In this document: positions 1 through 7,017 of the stretch, one piece after another
How positions within the stretch are numbered: position 1 is the stretch's first letter
Layout of the letters: each line of letters starts with the position of its first letter
NCBI GenBank assembly: GCA_963668145.2
Contig: CAXXJU010000050.1
Span: forward strand, 1-64,000
From: Seleniibacterium sp963668145
GTDB taxonomy: Bacteria; Desulfobacterota; Desulfuromonadia; Desulfuromonadales; Geopsychrobacteraceae
Direction: 5' to 3'
Length of the DNA stretch: 64,000 nt
Position numbers and translations under genes: made by a program
Notes under the pieces: model-generated
What the model was told of the DNA's origin: nothing
Seen by the model: the letters and a program-made list of their open reading frames with translations, nothing else
Databases searched by the model: none

Positions 1-213
1 GACGGATGGGCAGCTGTGGTTGTGCTTACCGGATGTCGTGAAAATTACGAGGGAATAGGCTCCAGGACAAGATGGTCTTGCTGGAAATGACCCGCACAAA
101 CGGTGTCCATCATAGGCGGGCAAATGGCCAAGTCAAGAAAATATCTCTTTGGTGGTCTGATTGATAGCCTATATGGTAGGAAGATAGTGCAAAGCGGTTT
201 GTTGCAGATAAAA
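1..213. other. Intergenic stretch, no gene seen
   Basis: No reading frame with recognisable protein character and no RNA gene is visible before the terminator of the minus-strand bamD gene. The window begins here, so a gene lying further left may have its promoter or tail in this stretch. Confidence 0.5.
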
Positions 214-256
214 ACGCCCCGCAGCCTTTAAAATTGTGTTTAGGGCTACAGGGCGT
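211..256 (-). terminator. Rho-independent terminator of bamD
   Basis: ACGCCC (214-219) pairs with GGGCGT (251-256) and AGCC (223-226) with GGCT (244-247), with a 3-nt internal loop on each side. Read on the minus strand, the hairpin is followed by a short T run (complement of 211-214). It lies about 55 nt past the bamD stop. Confidence 0.6.
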
Positions 257-309
257 GTCGATTGGCCATGGGTGCTCGGGGTTTTCTTGGGTGATGCAGG
301 ACCGGGCGG

Positions 310-1053
310 CTATTGATCCACCATCAGTTCGCGTGCTTCTTCGGTCATCTCGCTACTCGGAAATTCTTTGACCAGCTTATCCAACAGTGACTGCGCTTTT
401 TGGGGCTGGCCTGATTCCTGATAGGCTTTCAGAAGATAGAAATACGCCTCATCGCGATAATAGTAGTCGGGGTAGTTCTGCAAGACCTTTTCAAGTCGAT
501 GGATGGCCGGTTTGAACTGCTCCTTTTTGAGATAAAAACGACCGACGTAAACTTCATGGTCCGCCAAGCGTGTTTGGCAGCGCAGAATCAGGTTTTTTGC
601 TTCCTGAACGCGGGCATGATCAGGATAGCGGGCAACAAACTGCTGCAACGTCTGCAGCGCATTTTCCGTGTAGGTCTGATCCCGGTCTGCGGAGAGGATC
701 TGATAGTAATAGCTCAAGCCCAGCCGGAACATGATGGAGCCTTCGCGCGGGTCGTTCGGATGCTGGATCAGGAAATCCTTGTAGGCCGAGGCGGCTTCCG
801 CATAGCGCTTGGAAAGGAAATACGCTTCGGCGATCTTGAGCTCGGCCAACATGTTCAGTTCGGGGGAATAAAAGGTGTCCCTGGCCTTTTCCCAGGAGGC
901 AATGGCGTCATCGTAGAGTTCGCCTTCGAAGTAACGTTCTCCCTGCTGAAAATATTTTTGCGCATCATCCTGCGGTTTGACTTTTGATCCGCCGCAGGCA
1001 GCGAGAAGAGCGCAGATGCCCAGTAAAAAAGTGTATCTGATGAGTTGTTTCAT
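310..1053 (-). CDS. bamD: BamD, outer membrane protein assembly lipoprotein
   Basis: BamD is the essential TPR lipoprotein of the BAM complex. It holds BamA and helps insert beta-barrel proteins into the outer membrane from the periplasmic side. The 247-residue product starts with a lipoprotein signal peptide with lipobox LLAAC (Cys20). Tetratricopeptide-like helices follow, beginning with the typical 'YFQQGERYFEGELYDDAIASWEKA' style pattern and continuing with AEAASAYKDFLIQHPND and PAIHRLEKVLQNYP. Length matches the family (about 240-250). The ATG is preceded by AGAGGAA. It stands alone on the minus strand, with a terminator behind it and a 359-nt gap to the divergent crcB. Family assignment is firm. 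Confidence 0.92.
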   Translation of the reverse strand: MKQLIRYTFLLGICALLAACGGSKVKPQDDAQKYFQQGERYFEGELYDDAIASWEKARDTFYSPELNMLAELKIAEAYFLSKRYAEAASAYKDFLIQHPNDPREGSIMFRLGLSYYYQILSADRDQTYTENALQTLQQFVARYPDHARVQEAKNLILRCQTRLADHEVYVGRFYLKKEQFKPAIHRLEKVLQNYPDYYYRDEAYFYLLKAYQESGQPQKAQSLLDKLVKEFPSSEMTEEARELMVDQ

Positions 1054-1412
1054 TCTTGATTCCTCTTCTATGAGTATTGAAGGCTCACAAGAAGCTACGG
1101 AATCCGCAGGTTTTTGTCAATTGATCTTGCTGGAACAAAATGGGAATGACCAATTTTTCCCTGTACTTCATTGTTTAAGCCCGTTCATGCTGAGGCAACA
1201 GCTTTTTTCCTTTTCCGGTTGCTTTTGGATATTTGTGCACAGTTTTGCTTTTTTTTCCGGCACTCAGGGATCTTTCTGGCGGGGTTTGCCACGCATCGGC
1301 AACGCCTTATGCTCTGACTGCGGGCGGGGTCTGGTTCACTACGTAATTGACAGTTGTTCCGGCCTCATCAATAATAAGATGATTTGGTTTTGTGCTAGGA
1401 ACGGGAAATGAC
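1054..1412. other. Divergent intergenic region bamD/crcB
   Basis: This gap of about 360 nt must carry the bamD promoter (minus) and the crcB promoter (plus). I looked for a fluoride riboswitch because crcB follows and found no convincing match to its conserved core. A plus-strand open frame from 977 to 1411 runs through the region but starts inside bamD antisense and has no family character. Confidence 0.4.
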
Positions 1413-1793
1413 ATGCAAGTAATTTTTATTGGTGTTTGCGGCGGGTTGGGATGTATCGCCCGTTATCTGGCGTCCGGCTGGACTTACCAACTGGTTGGCC
1501 GTTCGCTTCCTTACGGGACTCTGCTGGTGAATGTCCTCGGGTCTTTCCTGCTGGGGTTCCTGATGACTTTTGCGTTGCGCAGCAGTCTGTTGTCTCCAGA
1601 GCTCAGGGTTGGGATGACGGTTGGGTTTATGGGGGGATTTACCACTTTTTCGACATTTGCCTATGAGACGATGCGGCTGATCGAAGAGGGAAGTTTCTGG
1701 CAGGCCGGGGCCAATATCCTGCTGAACCTGACATTCTGTCTGGTCTTTGTTTTCGTAGGGATATGGCTGGCCCGTCATATGACAACACTATGA
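1413..1793 (+). CDS. crcB: CrcB (Fluc) fluoride channel
   Basis: CrcB/Fluc proteins are small inner-membrane channels that expel fluoride and work as antiparallel dimers. The 126-residue product has four hydrophobic segments and the family signatures GGLGCIARY near the N-terminus, LVNVLGSFLLGFLMTF in the second segment, and GFMGGFTTFSTFAYE (the phenylalanine-rich pore and TTFSTF motif). The ATG at 1413 is preferred over an in-frame GTG at 1392 because family members begin directly before the first membrane helix. It overlaps the DUF190 gene by ATGA, so the two are likely translated together. Confidence 0.93.
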   Translation: MQVIFIGVCGGLGCIARYLASGWTYQLVGRSLPYGTLLVNVLGSFLLGFLMTFALRSSLLSPELRVGMTVGFMGGFTTFSTFAYETMRLIEEGSFWQAGANILLNLTFCLVFVFVGIWLARHMTTL

Positions 1794-2137
1794 GCGAGGG
1801 TCTTATGCAACGACTGGATGGTGAACAGAGTCTGATGAGGGTGTTTATCGGGGAATCGGATCGTTACCAGGGCAGGCCGCTGTACGAAGCTCTGCTGGAG
1901 CTGTTCCGGAAAGAAGGCTTCGCAGGAGCCACGGTTCTCAAAGGAGTTGCCGGATTCGGAGCCAGGTCGCACTTGCATACGGATCGGCTGTTGCGTCTTT
2001 CGCAGGATCTCCCTCTGGTTATTGAGGTTGTTGACAATGAGGAAAAAATCGACAAAATCATTCCTCAGTTGGACGGGATGCTGCAAGGCGGTATGATTAC
2101 TCTCGAAAGGGCACGTGTCATCCGCTACAAAGAATAA
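1790..2137 (+). CDS. DUF190 family protein
   Basis: The product is a 115-residue soluble protein of the DUF190 family, whose structure is ferredoxin-like and resembles PII proteins. Function is not established. Family marks are RVFIGESDRYQGRPLYEALLELFRKEG, then GATVLKGVAGFGA, and the LPLVIEVVDNEEKI segment. The start is the ATG at 1790, which overlaps the crcB stop as ATGA; the upstream in-frame start lies inside crcB. Genes of this family often sit beside crcB, so a role in fluoride export is a reasonable inference but is not shown by the sequence. Confidence 0.87.
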   Translation: MSEGLMQRLDGEQSLMRVFIGESDRYQGRPLYEALLELFRKEGFAGATVLKGVAGFGARSHLHTDRLLRLSQDLPLVIEVVDNEEKIDKIIPQLDGMLQGGMITLERARVIRYKE

Positions 2138-2148
2138 CGGATTGGGTT

Positions 2149-2589
2149 ATGTTAAAAAGATTGCTACAGGTTTTTGCGCCGGAAGAAGCAGAGGAAGAGG
2201 CGCGGCAGGAACGGATTCCTCTGGCCGCAGCGGTTCTTCTGTTGGAAGTGGCCCATAGCGATGGAGAATTTCATCCCGCGGAACAGGCCCTGATTGGCGA
2301 ATTGCTGCAGAAACATTTTGCCGTATCCGAGGATTCCGTGAGCGGACTTCTTGAATTCGCAGAGATCACCCGGCAGAATAGTACCGATCTGCATCAGTTT
2401 ACCCGTGATATCAACTGGGCTTTCTCTCAGGAAGAGAAAGAGCGTATTATTGAAGCGGTCTGGCAACTGGTTTATGCAGACGGTCGCCTGGATCGATTCG
2501 AAGAAGCGTTGATGAGACAGTTGGGATCGCTGATTGGTCTTTCACATCGGCAACTGATCGAAGCCAAGTTAAAAGTGGCGCATTCGTGA
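2149..2589 (+). CDS. TerB-like (tellurite resistance) domain protein
   Basis: This 146-residue helical protein resembles the TerB/DjlA-N fold. It has two repeats of the acidic motif seen in that family: LLLEVAHSDGEFHPAEQALI at about residues 27-46, and LVYADGRLDRFEEALMR later, each with the A-D/S-D-G pattern that binds metal in TerB relatives. It lies 11 nt after the DUF190 gene and overlaps the next gene by four bases (GTGA), so it is in the same operon. Real tellurite resistance should not be assumed, as no other ter genes are near. Confidence 0.8.
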   Translation: MLKRLLQVFAPEEAEEEARQERIPLAAAVLLLEVAHSDGEFHPAEQALIGELLQKHFAVSEDSVSGLLEFAEITRQNSTDLHQFTRDINWAFSQEEKERIIEAVWQLVYADGRLDRFEEALMRQLGSLIGLSHRQLIEAKLKVAHS

Positions 2590-3194
2590 AACCCAGCCTG
2601 ACCAAGGTGATTCAGTGGGGGCATGAACTGCTGGCTGAAGTTGTTGGTGCCGGGGATCTTGCTGTTGATCTGACTGCCGGAAACGGATATGACACTCTGG
2701 CGATGTTGCAGATGGTCGGGCCGGCCGGCCAGGTTGTCGCATTTGACATCCAAACCCAGGCCTTGAGCGCGACCGCGGATAAAGCCAAAGAACTGGCAGT
2801 TCCCGTCCGTTTTCACTATGATCGGGACGAACCACTGACGCAAGCCGCCGGGGTCGACCTGGTGCTGCTTGGGCACGAGAACTTCGCCCGGGTTGTCAAC
2901 GGAACTCCCAGGGGGATCATTGCCAACCTGGGGTTTCTGCCGGGCGGAGCCAAGGACATCATCACCCGGCCGGATTCGACACTCGCCGCTCTTGACCAGG
3001 CTCTTCAGGCCTTGGCGGTCGGTGGTCGACTGGCCGTTGTTGTTTATCCGGGACATCCCGGCGGGGCTGAAGAGGCCGCCACGGTTTCGGAATTTTTGAG
3101 TGGGCTTGGGGAAAACTCATACCAGGTATTGCAGGTCAGAGTGGCCAATCGTTCCCAATCCCCTTTTCTTTTGGTTGTTGAAAAAAGAGATTGA
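2586..3194 (+). CDS. YtqB-type class I SAM methyltransferase
   Basis: The 202-residue protein has SAM-binding motif I as LAVDLTAGNGYDTLAML (about residues 25-41) and the motif NLGFLPGG followed by DIITRPDSTLAAL. These mark the YtqB family (rRNA-methylase-like, PF06962). Bacillus YtqB has been reported as a methyltransferase acting on the tRNA wobble uridine (MnmM), so a tRNA substrate is plausible here but is an extrapolation. The GTG start overlaps the terB-like stop. A 21-nt gap leads to mlaA. Confidence 0.82.
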   Translation: MKPSLTKVIQWGHELLAEVVGAGDLAVDLTAGNGYDTLAMLQMVGPAGQVVAFDIQTQALSATADKAKELAVPVRFHYDRDEPLTQAAGVDLVLLGHENFARVVNGTPRGIIANLGFLPGGAKDIITRPDSTLAALDQALQALAVGGRLAVVVYPGHPGGAEEAATVSEFLSGLGENSYQVLQVRVANRSQSPFLLVVEKRD

Positions 3195-3215
3195 GCCGCC
3201 GAGAGGACTGATTTC

Positions 3216-4085
3216 ATGTTATACCGCATCCTGTTTTTAACCTTATTGGCTTTCACGTTCTGCATTGCGGGCGTGTCGGCCGCGCAGCCGGATCCTGCTG
3301 TGAACGTTGCGGCAAATACTCGATCCGGAGCCGGGTTTGACGATTTCGACGCTGCTTTCTCTGAGGATTTCAGCTCCGGCAGACCGGCAGATGAAATCCT
3401 CATCAATGACCCTTTCGAGCCGCTGAATCGCGGGGTCTTCTGGGTCAATGACAAGCTGTATTTTTATCTGTTTAAGCCGATCGCCAAAGGCTTCCGGCTG
3501 GTGTTGCCGCGGCCGGCGCGGGCGTCTGTCCGTAATTTTTACTCTAACCTGGCAACTCCGATTCGGGCGGGGAATGCTTTATTGCAGCTGAAGTTCCACG
3601 ACTTTGGTACTGAGATTTATCGATTTGTTATCAATTCCACCTTTGGGGTACTGGGCTTTTTCGACCCTGCGGAATCGGTTGCCGGGGTCAAGCAGCGGAC
3701 CGAGGACTTTGGGCAGACCATGGGATTTTATGGGATCGGGCATGGTTTCTACCTGGTTCTGCCCATTGTCGGACCGTCCAGTCTGCGCGACGGAATCGGC
3801 AGCTTTGCCGACTCATTTGCCGATCCGCTGCGCTATGCCGATTTCAGGACCATGGAATATCTTGGTGTAAAAGGGGTCGATGTGGAGAACCGTTTGTCCC
3901 TGGATCATGATACCTACGAAGGGATCGTCCAGGATTCGCTTGATCCTTACCTGTTTATGCGCGGGGCCTACGCCCAGCGGCGTAAAGCACAGGTTGGCAA
4001 AGAGAGCTATAATATGAATATTTTTGAAGGTCCTGTATTTGACAGCGATCTATTAAATCCTTTTGAATGGTTTGGGTTTGACTGA
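3216..4085 (+). CDS. mlaA: MlaA (VacJ) family phospholipid transport protein
   Basis: MlaA sits in the outer membrane and removes misplaced phospholipids from its outer leaflet. The 289-residue product has a cleavable signal peptide, then the family core NDPFEPLNRGVFWVNDKL, LPRPARASVRNFYSNL, GTEIYRFVINSTFGVLGFFD and EDFGQTMGFYG. Unlike the E. coli lipoprotein, no good lipobox is visible: the only early Cys is preceded by Phe. Processing by signal peptidase I near VSA-AQ looks likelier. It overlaps mlaC by one base (TGATG), fitting the usual mlaA-mlaC partnership. The inner-membrane MlaFED genes are not in this window. Confidence 0.9.
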   Translation: MLYRILFLTLLAFTFCIAGVSAAQPDPAVNVAANTRSGAGFDDFDAAFSEDFSSGRPADEILINDPFEPLNRGVFWVNDKLYFYLFKPIAKGFRLVLPRPARASVRNFYSNLATPIRAGNALLQLKFHDFGTEIYRFVINSTFGVLGFFDPAESVAGVKQRTEDFGQTMGFYGIGHGFYLVLPIVGPSSLRDGIGSFADSFADPLRYADFRTMEYLGVKGVDVENRLSLDHDTYEGIVQDSLDPYLFMRGAYAQRRKAQVGKESYNMNIFEGPVFDSDLLNPFEWFGFD

Positions 4086-4681
4086 TGAAAAAACTACTTT
4101 TGAGCTTGTTATTGGTGTTGCTCTGTACCGCGACTGTTTTTGCTTTGCCGGATCCGCAGAAGGAAGTCGCCAAGATGGTCGATTCTGTCCTTGAAGTCCT
4201 CAAGCGGACCGACCTTGATGTTGCCCAGAAAAAAGCTATGGTCAGCGGTCGGGTGCAGAAGTTCCTGAATATTCAGTCCATGGCGGAGAGAACCCTTGGC
4301 CCCTATTGGGCCGGTGCCACCGCAGAGCAGCGGCAGCAGTTTTCCGACCTGTTTCGCAAGGTGCTTGAGGGAACCTATCTCAACCGGATCGACGACTACT
4401 CCAACGGGACCGTTAAATACCTGATGCAGCGGGTCAAAGACGACAAGGCGATTGTCGATACGTCCATCGTTCAGAAGGACCTGGAAATTCCCGTGCAGTA
4501 CAAAATGATTTACGAAAACGGCTCCTGGCAGGTTTTCGACCTGGTTATCGAAGGGGTCAGCCTGATTCGTAATTATCGTTCGAGTTATGGCGAAATTATC
4601 CGGCGTGATGGCTATGACGGGTTGCTGGCGCTGATGCAGAAGAAAGTTGCCGAGATGGAAAACCGCAATTCCGTGCAGTAA
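4085..4681 (+). CDS. mlaC: MlaC family periplasmic phospholipid carrier
   Basis: MlaC (Tol-Tol-Ttg2 family) ferries phospholipid across the periplasm between MlaA and the MlaFED transporter. The 198-residue protein has a signal peptide ending at about residue 20 (VFA-LP). The family pattern follows: a long helix with VSGRVQKFLNIQSMAERTLG, then QRQQFSDLFRKVLEGTYLNRI, and VQYKMIYENGSWQVFDLVIEGVSLI near the C-terminus, where the motif before NYRSSYGEII is diagnostic. It is translationally coupled to mlaA and is the last gene before a strong terminator. Confidence 0.92.
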   Translation: MKKLLLSLLLVLLCTATVFALPDPQKEVAKMVDSVLEVLKRTDLDVAQKKAMVSGRVQKFLNIQSMAERTLGPYWAGATAEQRQQFSDLFRKVLEGTYLNRIDDYSNGTVKYLMQRVKDDKAIVDTSIVQKDLEIPVQYKMIYENGSWQVFDLVIEGVSLIRNYRSSYGEIIRRDGYDGLLALMQKKVAEMENRNSVQ

Positions 4682-4710
4682 CCGTTTTAAAAGAAAACGC
4701 AGAAATAAAA

Positions 4711-4739
4711 AGCCAGCCATTTGTCGCTGGCTTTTTTTT
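4711..4739 (+). terminator. Terminator after mlaC
   Basis: AGCCAGC (4711-4717) pairs with GCTGGCT (4726-4732), with an 8-nt loop and an eight-base T run. It lies 30 nt after the mlaC stop and closes the crcB-to-mlaC gene string. Confidence 0.88.
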
Positions 4740-4910
4740 GATTTTACGGCCTCGGTAAGCTTGCTCTCTGGATTGTTCTTCATATACTTAATCAGGCGCT
4801 GGAGGCGCACTGCTGTTGCCTTTGATGACACAGGCTGACCAAAGACTCCGCCTGCGTCTTCCGGGGGTATTTCGCGAATCAACACATAGACCAAAAGAAG
4901 GAGCCATAAG

Positions 4911-5360
4911 ATGAGGACATTGTTTTTGGGAATCCTATTGAGCACGTTTTGCTACGGAGCGATTGTCACCAAGGCTCAGGCCAAAGATACGTGGCATCAG
5001 CTGTCTGTACAGGATGCCAAAGAGAGCGCTTTGGGGCAGGAAAAGTTACGACCGGAAATCGGACTTTACATGAAAGGGCAGAATCACCCCAAGGTGATGA
5101 AGACAATGGGGGAGTATAAAACCAACCAGCGCACCAACGGATTCGGAAAATCAGCCCAGCAGGCCTGTGACAGGGCTTTTATCTCAGCGCTCATGGCCTT
5201 GCAGGATCGGGCCGCAAAAGAGGGTGGAAATGCTGTGGTTGATATTTATACGATTACCAAAGATAAGAAGTTTGAAAGTGCTACTGAGTATTCCTGCATC
5301 AAAGGCGGTTTTGTCACCAATGTCGCCCTGATGGGGACGGTGGCGAATATCGCCAAATAG
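4911..5360 (+). CDS. Secreted protein of unknown function
   Basis: The product is 149 residues with a signal peptide (hydrophobic stretch residues 4-18, probable cleavage after AQA at about residue 24), so it is periplasmic or secreted. The mature part has conserved-looking elements such as DAKESALGQEKL, GEYKTNQRTNGFGKS, ACDRAFISALMALQDRA and EGGNAVVDIYT, plus two Cys that could form a disulfide. I recall similar short proteins in proteobacteria that databases label 'excinuclease ATPase subunit', which is plainly wrong for a 149-residue secreted protein. GGAG lies 8 nt before the ATG. It is monocistronic between two non-coding gaps. Confidence 0.75.
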   Translation: MRTLFLGILLSTFCYGAIVTKAQAKDTWHQLSVQDAKESALGQEKLRPEIGLYMKGQNHPKVMKTMGEYKTNQRTNGFGKSAQQACDRAFISALMALQDRAAKEGGNAVVDIYTITKDKKFESATEYSCIKGGFVTNVALMGTVANIAK

Positions 5361-5655
5361 GATTGACCGGGAGGGAGGCTGTTATTGAGAGAACGGCGGG
5401 ATTGCTTCGGTCGGTGATCGCCAGTCGGTCCATCCGGCGTGGCCTCCGGGCTGACCGCGTACTTACCAAAGCTTCCCTCCTGGTTTGAATTCCCTGCTTT
5501 CAGGGTATTTATCGCTGCGCCGACCAGGGTAAGCCCGACGCGTAATCCCTCGTGCATAGGTTCGGCGGATCCCTGCTGATAGCTGTAATCCATCACTCCA
5601 AAAACATGCCGCGGATTGGTCACACGAACAACATTAACCTTGACAGGAGTTGTCG
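5361..5655. other. Intergenic stretch, no gene seen
   Basis: About 295 nt between the secreted protein and the HAD gene. An open frame on the minus strand (5246-5623) overlaps the end of the previous gene and has no protein-like features. No hairpin with a T run was found. The promoter of the HAD gene should lie at the right end. Confidence 0.4.
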
Positions 5656-6327
5656 ATGATAACCTTGGCTTTTGACGTTTATGGAACCCTGATAGACACG
5701 CATGGGCTTCTGGCCGAATTGGAAGAGCAGATCAGCGAAAAAGCTCCGGCATTTTCGCAGACCTGGAGAGAAAAACAGTTGGAATACTCCTTTCGCAAAG
5801 GGCTGATGCGGAAGTATGAACCCTTTTCCGTATGCACCCGCCAAGCTCTTGATATGAGCTGTGCCATTTACGGTGTCACCTTGAGCCCTGAAAGGAAAGC
5901 GGATCTGCTGCGCCGGTATCGGTCTCTCCCGGCGTTTGCCGATGTTCAGGATTGCCTATTGCGTCTGAAGGCGGCGAACTTTCGCCTCTTTGCTTTTTCC
6001 AATGGAGAGCCGTCCGCGCTCGAAGAGCTCCTGACCAATGCCGGTATCCACGACCTGTTTCAAGGAGTTGTCAGTGTGGATGAGGTTCAGTCCTTTAAAC
6101 CGAATCCGGATGTTTACCGTTACTTTCTTGACCAGGCCAACTCAGCACCGGAAAATGCCTGGCTGATTTCGAGTAATCCGTTCGATGTGATTGGTGCAAT
6201 CTCCGCAGGGATGAATGCTGCCTGGGTACGGCGTTCACCGGCTGCGGTCTTTGATCCTTGGGGAATGGAACCAACGCTGACCGTCGGTGGTTTGGGGGAC
6301 CTTTATTCCAAGATTGCGCGAGTATGA
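5656..6327 (+). CDS. HAD superfamily hydrolase, haloacid dehalogenase type II-like
   Basis: The 223-residue protein starts with the HAD motif I FDVYGTLIDT, whose first Asp is the nucleophile. Motif II follows in FAFSNGEPSAL, with the lysine region QSFKPNPDVYRYFL and the C-terminal SSNPFDVIGAISAGMNAAWVRR. This layout matches L-2-haloacid dehalogenase type II proteins. Substrate cannot be told from sequence, and many relatives are phosphatases. The start is ATG 5656, since AGGAG at 5646-5650 gives ideal spacing; a TTG two codons earlier would be too close. The gene stands alone. Confidence 0.85.
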   Translation: MITLAFDVYGTLIDTHGLLAELEEQISEKAPAFSQTWREKQLEYSFRKGLMRKYEPFSVCTRQALDMSCAIYGVTLSPERKADLLRRYRSLPAFADVQDCLLRLKAANFRLFAFSNGEPSALEELLTNAGIHDLFQGVVSVDEVQSFKPNPDVYRYFLDQANSAPENAWLISSNPFDVIGAISAGMNAAWVRRSPAAVFDPWGMEPTLTVGGLGDLYSKIARV

Positions 6328-6625
6328 TGTTCTCTCCTTGGCAAAGGAAGAGCTGCCGGCGGCCGTGCCCCTTAAGCAATTGCGCCGTTTGACAAGGAGT
6401 CCGGGATATTCAGGGATCGCCAACGAATATCTCAGGGGAAAAACACGCCAGCTGGCCGGAAGGACCAGATCAAAGGCGACAGTAATGAGCCTTCGCAGAA
6501 CGGTCACCGCACCTGCGCGAGCAGCGTCGGCTCCCCGCTCTCGCTGCCGCAGCCATCCCTGACTGCTTTTCTGACATTCAGTCAGCGCTCGTTTTGCTTC
6601 GAATCCTCTTTCGGGCTATAAACAG
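6328..6625. other. Intergenic stretch before the tRNA terminator
   Basis: About 300 nt with no convincing gene. A 91-codon plus-strand frame (6287-6562) begins inside the HAD gene, has low complexity and lacks a ribosome binding site, so it is not called. Nothing else is recognised. Confidence 0.4.
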
Positions 6626-6656
6626 AAAAAGGGCCGGCTTACAGCCAACCCTTTTT
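6626..6656 (-). terminator. Terminator of tRNA-Pro (bidirectional hairpin)
   Basis: AAAAAGGG (6626-6633) pairs with CCCTTTTT (6649-6656), and GGCT (6636-6639) with AGCC (6643-6646), separated by a 2+2 internal loop. A T tract follows on either strand. It lies 10 nt beyond the CCA end of the minus-strand tRNA. Confidence 0.75.
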
Positions 6657-6665
6657 TTGTTTAAA

Positions 6666-6742
6666 TGGTCGGAGCGAGAGGATTCGAACCTCCGACATCT
6701 TGGTCCCAAACCAAGCGCGCTACCAGGCTGCGCTACGCTCCG
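6666..6742 (-). tRNA. tRNA-Pro (anticodon UGG)
   Basis: On the minus strand the 77-nt sequence begins CGGAGCG and ends CGCTCCGACCA, with the CCA encoded. The acceptor stem CGGAGCG/CGCTCCG is perfect. The anticodon stem CTTGG/CCAAG encloses loop TTTGGGA, giving anticodon TGG, which reads proline CCN codons. The T arm contains GGTTCGAATCC. All cloverleaf parts are present. Confidence 0.97.
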
Positions 6743-7017
6743 AAGGGGCATATTGGTACCACGGTGCTGAGAAGAATTCAATCTTTTTTTCTCTTTATCT
6801 TTAATCAGCCGCTTTTTACCAAGCCCAACCGCAGAGGATCCAGGAGCTTAAGTGGATAAAGTTGAACTCCGCTACGGAATCGGCTATGGTCCCGTTGCTC
6901 CGTTTATTGCACCTGGGTGATGAAAATATGGTGCTGACTGGATAATTGTGACCGGGTCGGCTATCATTCTTTTTACCTCTTTATTTTTATTCATTCTTTT
7001 TATATTGGGCTTTTGTT

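Noticed and set aside
977..1411. 144-codon plus-strand frame upstream of crcB
   Set aside because: It starts inside bamD antisense and has no domain character; it is probably chance.
1054..1412. Possible fluoride riboswitch
   Set aside because: No match to the conserved fluoride riboswitch core was seen by eye.
4109..4945. 278-codon minus-strand frame
   Set aside because: Antisense to mlaC and crosses a terminator; mlaC is clearly the real gene.
6287..6562. 91-codon plus-strand frame after the HAD gene
   Set aside because: Begins within the HAD gene, arginine- and serine-rich, no ribosome binding site.
6665..6859. Plus-strand open frame of 64 codons
   Set aside because: Its first part is antisense to tRNA-Pro; this is a familiar false protein read across tRNA genes.
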